Assembly (NCBI GenBank): GCA_963706685.1
Contig: CAVPMY010000005.1
Coordinates: 806,001 to 870,000, forward strand
Source of the DNA: CADEEN01 sp963706685
Lineage (GTDB): Bacteria; Pseudomonadota; Gammaproteobacteria; Burkholderiales; Burkholderiaceae_C
Reading direction: 5' to 3'
DNA length: 64,000 nucleotides
Made by a program: the position numbers and the translations under genes. The notes beneath the pieces were generated by a model that ran no database searches, was not told the origin of the DNA, and worked only from the letters and a program-made list of their open reading frames with translations. Position 1 is the stretch's first letter. Each line of letters begins with the position of its first letter. Below are positions 38,048 to 46,519 of the stretch, one piece after another.

Positions 38048-38729
38048 AGAGGATGACGACGAGTGCGCAAAGGCCGAACCACTGAAAGGCGTAGCCGTAA
38101 TGCTTGGCAACGCTGCTTGCAGGCACCGGCCACTCGCGCAGCAGCCTGTCTGCAGGAACCACGGGTTCGGTCTGCAACACCGACAACGGCAGCAGTCGCA
38201 GCCCCGTTTCACGGGCAAACGCCTCGACGTCGAGATTCTGCCGGATACGCCCTGCGTCAGCGCCGTCGAACTCGAAGAGCCGTGCAGGCGCAGGGGCGAT
38301 GCGGCCCTCGACGGCGACGTCGCCTGCAGGCGGCGGCGCGTCGTCGATGCGTGTCCGGTCATCGGCATGGCGGGGCAGCCAGCCACGCTGAACGAGCACT
38401 GCGCGGCCATCGGCCAGCACCAGCGGGGTGATGACGAAAAATCCCGGCCGGCCCTTCATTTGCCGATTGTCCAGATAGACCGTGTGCGTCGATGACCAGC
38501 GGCCGTGCAAGCGCACAAGGCGGTGATGCAGCGATGCCGCTTGCAACGCGTCGTCCGGCAGCGCCGCTCCGGGTTCGAGCGCGGGCTTGATCGCTTGTTG
38601 TTCGATCGCCGTCTGCAGCCCGGTCTTCTCGGCTGCGCGGCTCAGCTGCCACATGCCCAGGCGCGCCGTGAGCAGCGCCACGGCCGTCGCAGCCAGGGTG
38701 ACCAGCAGGAAACGAAAACGCGCAGTCAT
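38007..38729 (-). CDS. SURF1 family cytochrome oxidase assembly protein
   Basis: 240 residues. Two membrane helices frame the protein: FLLVTLAATAVALLTARLGMWQLSRA at the start (quoted in part elsewhere in families as LGxWQLxR) and YAFQWFGLCALVVILYVWF at the end. Between them are the SURF1 hallmarks LDNRQMKGRPGFFVITPL, VLVQRGWLPR and LREWPV. SURF1 helps insert heme a/a3 into subunit I. I use the ATG at 38729 because the upstream part is a TTG start overlapping the divergent gene. Confidence 0.93.
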   Translation of the reverse strand: MTARFRFLLVTLAATAVALLTARLGMWQLSRAAEKTGLQTAIEQQAIKPALEPGAALPDDALQAASLHHRLVRLHGRWSSTHTVYLDNRQMKGRPGFFVITPLVLADGRAVLVQRGWLPRHADDRTRIDDAPPPAGDVAVEGRIAPAPARLFEFDGADAGRIRQNLDVEAFARETGLRLLPLSVLQTEPVVPADRLLREWPVPASSVAKHYGYAFQWFGLCALVVILYVWFQLIQPRTRR

Positions 38730-38756
38730 GACGCCAACCGACTGCGACAATGGCCG

Positions 38757-38987
38757 ATGACCATCGTCATCGTGATCGCGCTGATCGGTATCCTGGCTGC
38801 GTTGGCCAGCGCCGGCGTCTTCATGTTGAAGCGACCGAAAGAGGGCTCGTCACCGCAACAAGCCGACAAGCGGATGGCCCGTGCCCTCGCCGTGCGGGTC
38901 GCGTTGTCGGTGGCGATCTTCCTGCTGATCCTCGTGGCATGGAAACTCGGCTGGATCGCGCCCAAGGGCCTGCCAACGGGACGCTGA
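38757..38987 (+). CDS. Twin-helix membrane protein, DUF2909 type
   Basis: 76 residues with two membrane helices (VIVIALIGILAALASAGVFML and VALSVAIFLLILVAWKLGWI). A positively charged loop between them reads RPKEGSSPQQADKRMARALA. This matches the small DUF2909 proteins found in betaproteobacterial cox clusters. It is divergent from surf1 (27 bases between starts) and ends at a terminator. Function unknown. Confidence 0.82.
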   Translation: MTIVIVIALIGILAALASAGVFMLKRPKEGSSPQQADKRMARALAVRVALSVAIFLLILVAWKLGWIAPKGLPTGR

Positions 38988-38992
38988 ACTGA

Positions 38993-39016
38993 AAAGAGCG
39001 CCGCAAGGCGCTCTTT
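38993..39016. terminator. Bidirectional rho-independent terminator
   Basis: A 10-bp perfect stem (AAAGAGCGCC / GGCGCTCTTT) with loop GCAA. T-rich tails occur in both directions (TTTGTC on plus, CTTTTCAG on minus). It separates the DUF2909 gene from the convergent coxC end. Confidence 0.85.
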
Positions 39017-39043
39017 GTCGTTGCGGCGCAAGAAAAAGCAGCG

Positions 39044-39934
39044 TCACAACCAATAGACGAGGATGTACAGGCCCAGCCACACCACGTCGACGAAGTGCCA
39101 GTACCAGGCCGCGCCTTCGAAGCCGAAGTGGCGCTGCGGCGTGAAGTGGCCCTTCATGATGCGGATCGTGATGAACAGCAGCATCAGCATGCCGACCATG
39201 ACATGGAAACCGTGGAAACCGGTCAACATGAAGAAGGTCGAGCCGAAGATGCCGGAGCTGAGCTTGAGGTTGAGATCGGTGTAGGCATGCGAGTATTCAT
39301 AGGCCTGTACGCAGACGAAGGCTGCGCCCAGGACCACCGTGATCCACATCCACATGATCGTCTTGGCGCGATGGTTGGCGATCAAGGCGTGGTGCGCGAT
39401 CGTCAGCGTCACGCCCGAACTCAGCAGCAGCGCGGTGTTGACGGTCGGCAGCGGCCACGGCCCGATGGCCGAGAAGGGCTCGATCGTGCCGGCCGGCGAC
39501 GCCGTCACGCCCGGATGGGCCACGCCGGGCCACACCGCCTTGAAATCCGGCCACAGCACCTGGTGATCCAGATCGCCCAGCATCGGCAGCGCGTGCACGC
39601 GCGCCCAGTACAGGGCTCCGAAGAAGGCGGCGAAGAACATGACCTCGCTGAAGATGAACCAGCTCATGCTCCAGCGGAAAGAAACGTCGACACGGTCGCT
39701 GTATTGCCCGCCTTCGCTCTCGCCGATGGCTTGGCTGAACCACTGGAACATGATGACGATCCACAGCACGAAGCCGCCGAGGACGAGGTACTTGCCCCAA
39801 GACGCGCCGTTGATCCATTGGCCGGCGCCGAAAATGATCAGCAGCATCGACGTGGCCACGAGCGCCGGATGGCGCGATGGCTGCGGGATGAAGTAGTACG
39901 GCGTTGAGCCAGAGGTGTGCGTCGCAGCGGCCAT
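39044..39934 (-). CDS. ctaE: Cytochrome c oxidase subunit III
   Basis: 296 residues, seven membrane helices. It has YYFIPQPSRHPALVATSM at the start and FSEVMFFAAFFGALYWAR with the conserved Glu. GFHGFHVMVGMLMLL and FEGAAWYWHFVDVVWLGLYI, the usual C-terminal signature, follow. It stabilises subunit I and the proton path of the aa3 oxidase. The ATG at 39934 has GGAG nine bases upstream. Confidence 0.97.
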   Translation of the reverse strand: MAAATHTSGSTPYYFIPQPSRHPALVATSMLLIIFGAGQWINGASWGKYLVLGGFVLWIVIMFQWFSQAIGESEGGQYSDRVDVSFRWSMSWFIFSEVMFFAAFFGALYWARVHALPMLGDLDHQVLWPDFKAVWPGVAHPGVTASPAGTIEPFSAIGPWPLPTVNTALLLSSGVTLTIAHHALIANHRAKTIMWMWITVVLGAAFVCVQAYEYSHAYTDLNLKLSSGIFGSTFFMLTGFHGFHVMVGMLMLLFITIRIMKGHFTPQRHFGFEGAAWYWHFVDVVWLGLYILVYWL

Positions 39935-39975
39935 GTTGTTCGTCTCTCCTCGATCCAAGAAATTAGATTCGCCTG

Positions 39976-40227
39976 TCAGCCCGCGGCCACGCCGCTGCTG
40001 ATCACCCAGTTCACCACCAGGACCAACCCGGTCACGAACAGCGCCGCAGCCACGACGCCGGCGATGATGACGTGCAGCGGGTTGAGCTGGGCCACGTCCT
40101 TCTCATACTCACTGCCCTTGCGCACGCCGAAGAACGACCACGCCACCGCCTGGAAGGTGCGCACGATCGAGCCGCGGCGGGCCACAGCCTGCTTCAGATC
40201 GGCGCCCGGCTGGTGCTCTGCGCTCAC
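39976..40227 (-). CDS. DUF2970 small membrane protein of the cox cluster
   Basis: 83 residues. A soluble N-terminus has TFQAVAWSFFGVRKGSEYEKD, the DUF2970 core. It is followed by LNPLHVIIAGVVAAALFVTG and one membrane helix. The GTG start lies inside GTGA with the ctaG stop. Such proteins occur only next to oxidase genes; a role in assembly is inferred. Confidence 0.85.
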   Translation of the reverse strand: MSAEHQPGADLKQAVARRGSIVRTFQAVAWSFFGVRKGSEYEKDVAQLNPLHVIIAGVVAAALFVTGLVLVVNWVISSGVAAG

Positions 40228-40808
40228 AGCGGCTTCTCCGCAGCTGTGCCGACAGCCACCTTGCCCTTGACCTCGAAGAAGGTGTAGGACAGGGTGATCG
40301 TGGTCACGTCCTTCGACAGCTTGGGGTCGATGACAAAGACCACCGGCCATTGTTTCTTCTCGCCCGGGGCCAGCGTGTACTCGTTGAAGCAGAAACACTC
40401 GAGCTTGTTGAAGTGCGCGCCGGCCTGCATCGGCGCGTAGCTCGGGATCGCTTGAGCGGCCATGGTCCGGTTCTGCATGTTCTGGAACTCGTACATCACG
40501 GTGGCCAGTTCACCCGGATGAACGCTCAGCGATCGCTGGGCAGGCTTGAAATGCCAGGGACCGCGCGCATTGGCGTCGAACTCCACCGTGATCGTGCGCG
40601 AGAGGTCGATCTGCGTGTTCGGTGCCACGCTCTTGCGGCCGAGCGCCGACGTGGTCTGCTCGGATACCGACAGGATGTTGATGCCCAGCGCGTTGCAGAT
40701 CGCCCGGTACAGCGGCACCAGCGCATAACCGAAGCCGAACATCAGCGCTGCGATCAGCGCCAGCTTGGCCACCAGTTGCCGGTTGTCGCGCAGGAGCCGT
40801 CTGCTCAC
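40224..40808 (-). CDS. ctaG: Cytochrome c oxidase assembly protein CtaG/Cox11
   Basis: 194 residues. One N-terminal helix (LALIAALMFGFGYALVPLYRAIC) is followed by a periplasmic immunoglobulin-like domain. Its copper-binding motif is ECFCFNEYTL, and FVIDPKLSKD and ITLSYTFFEV complete the Cox11 pattern. It inserts copper into the CuB site of subunit I. It starts with GTG one base after the 38-residue small protein's stop. Confidence 0.95.
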   Translation of the reverse strand: MSRRLLRDNRQLVAKLALIAALMFGFGYALVPLYRAICNALGINILSVSEQTTSALGRKSVAPNTQIDLSRTITVEFDANARGPWHFKPAQRSLSVHPGELATVMYEFQNMQNRTMAAQAIPSYAPMQAGAHFNKLECFCFNEYTLAPGEKKQWPVVFVIDPKLSKDVTTITLSYTFFEVKGKVAVGTAAEKPL

Positions 40809-40809
40809 G

Positions 40810-40926
40810 TCAGCCGCCGAAGAGAACCATCTTGGCGACGAAGCCGAAGGCGAACGCGAGCGCCACCGACGCCAGGATCAGACCGAGGCGTCGGTTGGCT
40901 TTGCGTTGTTGTTCGCTCAGCGCCAT
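40810..40926 (-). CDS. Cytochrome oxidase small assembly protein (38 residues)
   Basis: A short frame read directly from the sequence: MALSEQQRKANRRLGLILAS, then a hydrophobic helix and FVAKMVLFGG. The pattern EQQRKANRRLGLILASVA matches the tiny single-helix proteins that lie between ctaD and ctaG in Burkholderiales. It starts eight bases after ctaD ends and stops one base before the ctaG GTG, filling the gap exactly. It is too short for normal gene finders. Confidence 0.82.
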   Translation of the reverse strand: MALSEQQRKANRRLGLILASVALAFAFGFVAKMVLFGG

Positions 40927-40933
40927 GACGTGA

Positions 40934-42604
40934 TCAATAACCCAGAACCTTGGTCGCCGCGTTGTTCAACTTTGGTGGCGTCTCGAAGGTGTGCCACGGC
41001 GCCGGCGACGGGATCTCCCATTCCAGGCCCTCGGCGCCGGCGCCGTCCGGATCGTTCCACGGACGCTGCGCTGCGGGCTGACCCTGGCCGCGCATCACGG
41101 GCAGCACGACGAAGAAGAAGAAGTAGACCTGCGTCAGTCCGAAGCCGAAAGCGCCGACGGAGGCCAGCATGTTGAAGTCGGCGAACTGCATCGGGTAGTC
41201 GGCATAGCGGCGCGGCATGCCGGCAAGACCGAGGAAGTGCATCGGGAAGAAGGTGACGTTGAAGAAGATCAGCGACAGCCAGAAATGCACCTTGCCGCGG
41301 AATTCGTTGTACATGACCCCCGTCCACTTCGGGCTCCAGTAGTAGAAGCCGGCGAACAGGCCGAACAGCGAACCGGCAACGAGCACGTAGTGGAAGTGCG
41401 CGACGACGTAGTAGGTGTCCTGCAACTGGATGTCGACCGGCGCCATCGCCAGGATCAGGCCGGTGAAGCCGCCCATCGTGAAGACGAAGATGAAACCGAC
41501 GGCGAACAGCATCGGGGTCTCGAAAGTCATCGAGCCGCGCCACATCGTCGCGATCCAGTTGAAGACCTTCACACCTGTGGGGATGGCGATCAACATCGTC
41601 GCGTACATGAAGAACAACTGCCCGGTCACCGGCATGCCGGTGGTGAACATGTGGTGCGCCCAGACGATGAACGACAGGATCGCGATCGACGCCGTGGCAT
41701 AGACCATCGACGTGTAGCCGAACAGTTTCTTGCGCGCGAACGCCGGGATCACGGCACTGACGATGCCGAAGGCCGGCAGGATCATGATGTAGACCTCGGG
41801 GTGGCCGAAGAACCAGAAAATGTGCTGGTACATCACCGGGTCGCCGCCGCCGGCGGGGTTGAAGAAGCTGGTGCCGAAGTGGCGGTCGGTCAGCGTCATC
41901 GTGACCGCGCCGGCCAGCACCGGCATCACGGCGATCAGCAGGTAGGCGGTGATCAGCCAGGTCCAGCAGAACAGCGGCATCTTCATCAGCGTCATGCCGG
42001 GTGCGCGCATGTTGAGGATGGTGACGATGATGTTGATCGAGCCCATGATCGAACTCGCGCCCATGATGTGCATCGCAAAGATGCCGGCATCCATCGACGG
42101 GCCCATCTGCAGTGTCAGCGGCGCGTACAAGGTCCAGCCTGCTGCAGGTGCGCCGCCGGGCATGAAAAACGAACCCACGAGCATCAGCGCTGCAGGGATC
42201 AGCAGCCAGAAGCTGAGGTTGTTCATGCGCGCAAACGCCATGTCCGCCGCGCCGATCTGCAGCGGCACCATCCAGTTGGCGAAGCCGACAAAGGCCGGCA
42301 TGATCGCGCCGAAGACCATGATCAGGCCGTGCATCGTGGTGAACTGGTTGAACAGCTCGGGGTTCACATACTGCAGCCCCGGCTGGAACAGCTCGGCGCG
42401 AATGCCCAGCGCCAGCGCGCCGCCGATCATCAGCATCGTGAAACTGAACAGCAGGTACATCGTGCCGATGTCCTTGTGGTTCGTCGCGAACACCCATCGC
42501 CGCCAGCCATAGGGGTGGCCGTGGTGGTCGCCGTGATCATGACCGGCGTGACTGTCGTGGCCAACGGGGTGGCCGGCTTGCCCGGGCGGAAGGACTGCGC
42601 TCAT
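40934..42604 (-). CDS. ctaD: Cytochrome c oxidase subunit I (aa3 type)
   Basis: 556 residues, twelve membrane helices. HHxxH copper and heme ligands are visible: TTMHGLIMVF (heme a), FWFFGHPEVYIMIL (CuB His with the cross-linked Tyr), VWAHHMFTTG (CuB pair) and VAHFHYVLVAGS (heme a3 and a). The cross-linked Tyr shows a type A oxidase. The N-terminal 30 residues are unusually His-rich (HDSHAGHDHGDHHGH). It reduces oxygen and pumps protons. Confidence 0.98.
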   Translation of the reverse strand: MSAVLPPGQAGHPVGHDSHAGHDHGDHHGHPYGWRRWVFATNHKDIGTMYLLFSFTMLMIGGALALGIRAELFQPGLQYVNPELFNQFTTMHGLIMVFGAIMPAFVGFANWMVPLQIGAADMAFARMNNLSFWLLIPAALMLVGSFFMPGGAPAAGWTLYAPLTLQMGPSMDAGIFAMHIMGASSIMGSINIIVTILNMRAPGMTLMKMPLFCWTWLITAYLLIAVMPVLAGAVTMTLTDRHFGTSFFNPAGGGDPVMYQHIFWFFGHPEVYIMILPAFGIVSAVIPAFARKKLFGYTSMVYATASIAILSFIVWAHHMFTTGMPVTGQLFFMYATMLIAIPTGVKVFNWIATMWRGSMTFETPMLFAVGFIFVFTMGGFTGLILAMAPVDIQLQDTYYVVAHFHYVLVAGSLFGLFAGFYYWSPKWTGVMYNEFRGKVHFWLSLIFFNVTFFPMHFLGLAGMPRRYADYPMQFADFNMLASVGAFGFGLTQVYFFFFVVLPVMRGQGQPAAQRPWNDPDGAGAEGLEWEIPSPAPWHTFETPPKLNNAATKVLGY

Positions 42605-42640
42605 CGGTGTGGCTCCTGAACTCTCTGAATCAAATCTTTG

Positions 42641-44224
42641 TCAGCTGGCAGACACGATATCGACGCGGCGTGCACGCGCGGCATCGGCGCCGACGCCGGC
42701 CTCGATCTGCGACGGCTTGCGCAACTCGATGCGTTCGACGGCAACGCCGCCCTGGGTCAGCACATTGCGCACGGCCAACGCGCGCTGCTTGGCCAGTTCG
42801 GCACTCTTGGCCGCGCTGCCCGACGCATCGACATAGCCCGACAACGCGATCTTGGCGTCAGCCTTGGCTTTCAACATCTTGATGGCCTGGCCGAGCACCT
42901 TTTGCGCCTCGGCGTCGAGCGCGCTCTTGCCGCTGGCAAACAGCACCGACAGCGGCAAGCCTGCAACTGGCGCAGCGGCAGGCGCAGGCGTAGTCGCAGC
43001 AGGCGCCACAGCCGCCGTGCTGGCCGACAGCGAGGCCGGCGTCTTGCCGGCGCGCACATCGGCCACTTCGGCGGGCTGCACCAGCTTGCCGGTCTTGTTG
43101 CTCCAGGCGTTCTTCGTGTAGGTGACGACCGCGGCAATCTCGGTGTCGGAGAGCTGCTTCCACGACGGCATGGCGCCATTGGCCGCGCCATCGAGCAGGG
43201 TCTTGACCTGGTTGAGCGGGTCGTTCCGGACCAGCGCACTGCCGTCGAGCGCCTTGATCTTTGCCGCCGGGTTGCCCTTGCCGTCGGCCAGGTGGCAGGC
43301 CACGCAATTGGCGGCATAGACCTTCTCGCCTCGCGCCACCAGATCGGCCAGCGCCCAGACCTTGTTCGGATCGTCGGCGGCGGCTTTCATCGCCGCCTGC
43401 TTGTCGCCGACCCATTTGGCGTATTGCTCCTGCGACACCACCTTGACGTGGATCGGCATGTAGGCGTGCTCCTTGCCGCACAACTCGGCACACTGCCCGT
43501 AGAAGTCGCCCGTCTCCTCGGCACGGAACCAGGCGTCGCGCACGAAGCCGGGGATCGCGTCCTGCTTGACGCCCAAGGACGGCACCATCCAGGCGTGAAT
43601 GACGTCGTTGGCCGTGGTGATGATGCGAATCTTCTTGCCCACCGGCACGACCAGCGGGTTGTCGACCTTGAGCAGGTAGTCGTCGGTGGCCGGCGGCTTG
43701 CCGCTGCTGCTCATCTCACGCTGCGCGACATCGAGCGTCGACAGGAAGCCGATGCCCTCGCCTTCACCGTTGAGGTAGTCGTAGCCCCACTTCCACTGGT
43801 AGCCGGTGGCCTTGATCGTGATGTCGGCGCTGGTGGTGTCCTTCATGGCCACCACGGTCTTCGTTGCCGGCAGTGCCATGGCGATGACGATGAAAAACGG
43901 GATCACCGTCCAGGCGATTTCCACGGTCACGCTCTCGTGGAAATTGGCCGCCTTGTGGCCCTGGCTCTTGCGATGCTTGAGGATCGAATAGAACATTACC
44001 CCGAACACGCCGACGAACAACACCAGGCAAAACACCATGATGTAGACGTGCAGCCACTGAATGTCGCCGGCGAGCTTGGTCACCGGCCGGTGCAGATCGA
44101 GCTGGTTGACGGCCGGGCCACCGGGCAGGTTGTTCACCGCCAACGCCGCCGTGGTTGCGGTGGCCGCCATGACGGCGAAGGCGCCTTGGGCCAGCGAATG
44201 CTTGAGCTTCTTCAAAACGATCAT
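42641..44224 (-). CDS. coxB: Cytochrome c oxidase subunit II with fused cytochrome c and OmpA-like domains
   Basis: 527 residues, much longer than the usual 300-400. A signal-like N-terminus and two helices (near 55-80 and 100-125) anchor a cupredoxin domain. Its CuA site is CAELCGKEHAYM near residue 244. A class I cytochrome c domain follows, with the heme motif CVACH near 305-309 and a Met ligand candidate in GAMPSWKQLS. A Pro/Ala-rich linker leads to an OmpA_C-like peptidoglycan-binding domain at about 424-527 (LFASGKSALDAEA, GYVDASGSAAKSAELAKQRA, LRKPSQIEAG). The caa3-like layout would carry its own electron-entry heme. The ATG at 44224 overlaps the DUF2244 stop. Confidence 0.93.
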   Translation of the reverse strand: MIVLKKLKHSLAQGAFAVMAATATTAALAVNNLPGGPAVNQLDLHRPVTKLAGDIQWLHVYIMVFCLVLFVGVFGVMFYSILKHRKSQGHKAANFHESVTVEIAWTVIPFFIVIAMALPATKTVVAMKDTTSADITIKATGYQWKWGYDYLNGEGEGIGFLSTLDVAQREMSSSGKPPATDDYLLKVDNPLVVPVGKKIRIITTANDVIHAWMVPSLGVKQDAIPGFVRDAWFRAEETGDFYGQCAELCGKEHAYMPIHVKVVSQEQYAKWVGDKQAAMKAAADDPNKVWALADLVARGEKVYAANCVACHLADGKGNPAAKIKALDGSALVRNDPLNQVKTLLDGAANGAMPSWKQLSDTEIAAVVTYTKNAWSNKTGKLVQPAEVADVRAGKTPASLSASTAAVAPAATTPAPAAAPVAGLPLSVLFASGKSALDAEAQKVLGQAIKMLKAKADAKIALSGYVDASGSAAKSAELAKQRALAVRNVLTQGGVAVERIELRKPSQIEAGVGADAARARRVDIVSAS

Positions 44225-44811
44225 CGTGGTCTCGTCGTTCCGGTTTCGTCGTGGATATCGTTGTTGGCGGCGGGCCGGCGGTGCGCGCGCAAGGCGGCGC
44301 GCAGCTCCTGGGCCAGGCTCTGGCGCAACTCGGGCCGCAGGTAGCGCCCGACCCGTGCGCTGTGGCCATCGCCGGCCACCTCTATCAAGGATCGGTCGCT
44401 GGACAGCGGTTCGACGCGCACCCGATCGGCGCGGAATTCGGCACGCGCCGTCTGCGGACCATGCTGATGCTCCACCGACAGCGCCTCGCCGGCCAGCGTG
44501 ATGCGTTCGTGGTCGGTGGCATGGCGGGCGTAAAGCAGCAAGGCAGCGCCGACCAGCAACAGCTCGATGCCGGCAAAGGCCAGTACCGGCGACGCGCCGG
44601 CCCATGTGAAGCCGAGCGCGATCGACAGCGACACCGCGCACAGCGACGCGTAGACCGCGAACAGCTGCTTGGGGGTGATCGAGCAGTTGCGTTTGAGCAG
44701 CCATTCGATGCGCGGCGCACCATCACCCTCCACCGCTGTGCCGAAGCGCCATGCCGACGACGCCACGCCGACAACGTGGGGCCAGGTTACAGGGGCGACG
44801 GAGGTGTTCAT
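44221..44811 (-). CDS. DUF2244 family membrane protein
   Basis: 196 residues. WLLKRNCSITPKQLFAVYASLC leads into two adjacent membrane helices, then a soluble part ending VGRYLRPELRQSLAQELRAAL. This is the DUF2244 pattern found beside oxidase subunit II genes. It is the first gene of the minus-strand cox cluster, and its stop overlaps the coxB start (ATGA). Function unknown. The ATG at 44811 is chosen over upstream in-frame codons by its fit to the family start. Confidence 0.82.
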   Translation of the reverse strand: MNTSVAPVTWPHVVGVASSAWRFGTAVEGDGAPRIEWLLKRNCSITPKQLFAVYASLCAVSLSIALGFTWAGASPVLAFAGIELLLVGAALLLYARHATDHERITLAGEALSVEHQHGPQTARAEFRADRVRVEPLSSDRSLIEVAGDGHSARVGRYLRPELRQSLAQELRAALRAHRRPAANNDIHDETGTTRPR

Positions 44812-44877
44812 GGGTGGGTGCCGAGTTCGCGCCACGCACAACGCAAACAGCCGAGGATTCTAGCCGAGCGATGCACC

Positions 44878-45759
44878 CTACCGGCCGCTGCGCGCCATGC
44901 GTTGCAAGTCGGCGGCAGTCAAGCGTGTCTCGCCAGCGACAGCGACGCGCGGCGGTGGATTGAAGGCATGACCGTAGACGATCTCGAACTCCAGGGCGAC
45001 ACGCCCATCGCCCAGCGCGCGTTCGGCCAGCGCCGCCTCGAGCCGCGCCCGCCAGCGCGGCGTGCGCAGGCCGGCATGGCGCGAGGGTTCGGCATTGGCA
45101 CCCAAGCCGCGCAACTCGGCCAGCAAGGCTGCCGGCGTCGCCCAGGTCAGGCGCAGCATCTCCTGGTCCATCACCGGATCGGCAAAACCGGCGCGCACCA
45201 GCATGTCGCCCAGGTCGTGCATGTCGACGAAAGGCGCATGCGGCGCGCCCCAGCCGGCGTCGCGATAGACCTCGCGCAAGGTCTTCAGGGTGTCGGGGCC
45301 GAGTGTCGAGAACATCACGAACCCATCCATGGACAAGGCCCGTCGCCATCGCGCCAGCAAAGAACCGGGGTCGGCCACCGCATGCAGCATCATGTTGGCC
45401 CACAGCAACTGCGCCTGCGCGTCGGGCACGTCATTGTCGGCGACGGCGTCGACAGCGCGCCATCGTTGCACCGACCACCACGGCGCAACCGGCTGCGGCG
45501 GCTGCGGCAACGCCGCGGGCTCGACGCGCAGCAGCCGCGCTTTCGGGTACGCCGAGCGCAAGAACTCTCCGCTGGCGCCGCTGCGCGACCACCAATCGAC
45601 CACCACCGACGGCACGAGCTTGATCACCGCCAGCCGCTCGGCCATGCGGCGCGCCACTTCACCGTGCAGCCACGGCGGCTCGGCGGCCCGTGCCTGGCGC
45701 TGCAATGCGCGCCGCAATGCGGCGCGGTCGATTGCACGCGCGGTGGCAGCGTCGTTCAT
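44878..45759 (-). CDS. BioC-like SAM-dependent methyltransferase
   Basis: 293 residues. The N-terminal IDRAALRRALQRQ and VARRMAERLAVIKLVP resemble BioC/YcgJ-type proteins. The SAM motif I is weak (VVVDWWSRSGASGEFL rather than GxGxG). Later parts are standard: LLWANMMLHAVADPGSLLARW, FSTLGPDTLKTLRE and PFVDMHDLGDMLVRAGF. True BioC methylates malonyl-ACP to start biotin synthesis, but no bio genes are near. The altered motif I leaves activity open. It is divergent from comF, a common pairing in this order. Confidence 0.75.
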   Translation of the reverse strand: MNDAATARAIDRAALRRALQRQARAAEPPWLHGEVARRMAERLAVIKLVPSVVVDWWSRSGASGEFLRSAYPKARLLRVEPAALPQPPQPVAPWWSVQRWRAVDAVADNDVPDAQAQLLWANMMLHAVADPGSLLARWRRALSMDGFVMFSTLGPDTLKTLREVYRDAGWGAPHAPFVDMHDLGDMLVRAGFADPVMDQEMLRLTWATPAALLAELRGLGANAEPSRHAGLRTPRWRARLEAALAERALGDGRVALEFEIVYGHAFNPPPRVAVAGETRLTAADLQRMARSGR

Positions 45760-45838
45760 CTACAGGCGCTGCTCGAACAGCGCAGCGCCTCGACGAACAC
45801 ATGGTCGAAGCGATCCTGAACCATGCCTCAGTATATTG

Positions 45839-46519
45839 ATGGGCATGTTCGACCTGCCGACACAATGCGCCGTCTGCCGCGGTTGGAGCAGACGCCGTCT
45901 GTGCGCCGATTGCGTGCAACGCCACGCCGCGCTCAAGCCACGCTGTGCCGGTTGCGCCATGGCCGTGGCACCGGGCTTGGCGCGCTGCGGCGGCTGCATC
46001 CGCGCGCCGCTGCCGTTTGCGCGCACGGTCGCGGCGGTGGATTACGGGTTTCCGTGGAGCGGGCTCATCACCGCACTGAAGTTTCATGCGGCGCTCGATT
46101 TGAGCGCCGCACTCGCACAGCTGCTGGTCGACGCCGTGCGCGCGAGCGCAGCGCCGCTGCCGCAACTTGTCGTGCCGGTGCCGCTGGGCCTGGACCGCCA
46201 GGCCGAGCGTGGCATGAACCAGGCCTGGGAGCTGGCGCGTCGAGTCGCGTCGCAGCTGCAACTGAAGGCGACTTCAACGCTGCTGTTGCGCCGCGTGGAA
46301 ACGCCGCACCTCGCGGATTTGCCGCGTGACGAGCGCGCGCGCGCGATCCGCGGCGCGTTTGCGCTGACGGCTGGCGCGACGACCTTGCTGCACGGGCAGG
46401 ATGTGGCCATCGTCGATGACGTGATGACCACAGGCGCCACGGCTGCCGAAGCCGCACGCACGCTGCAGGCCGGCGGCGCGGCGTCGGTGCAGCTGTGGGT
46501 CGTTGCCCGTACGCCATGA
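45839..46519 (+). CDS. comF: ComF family phosphoribosyltransferase-like protein
   Basis: 226 residues. The N-terminal zinc-finger-like cysteines are CAVCRGWSRRRLCADC and CAGCAMAV..CGGC. A PRTase fold has the PRPP loop VAIVDDVMTTGATAAEAART. ComF proteins take part in DNA uptake or its later handling. ATG codons at 45839 and 45845 are both possible. The stop overlaps the trmL start as ATGA. Confidence 0.9.
   Translation: MGMFDLPTQCAVCRGWSRRRLCADCVQRHAALKPRCAGCAMAVAPGLARCGGCIRAPLPFARTVAAVDYGFPWSGLITALKFHAALDLSAALAQLLVDAVRASAAPLPQLVVPVPLGLDRQAERGMNQAWELARRVASQLQLKATSTLLLRRVETPHLADLPRDERARAIRGAFALTAGATTLLHGQDVAIVDDVMTTGATAAEAARTLQAGGAASVQLWVVARTP

Noticed and set aside
40991..42619. Plus-strand open frame of 542 residues
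   Set aside because: Lies opposite ctaD, whose metal-ligand motifs are certain; composition (His/Asp/Arg/Gln) is that of an antisense shadow.
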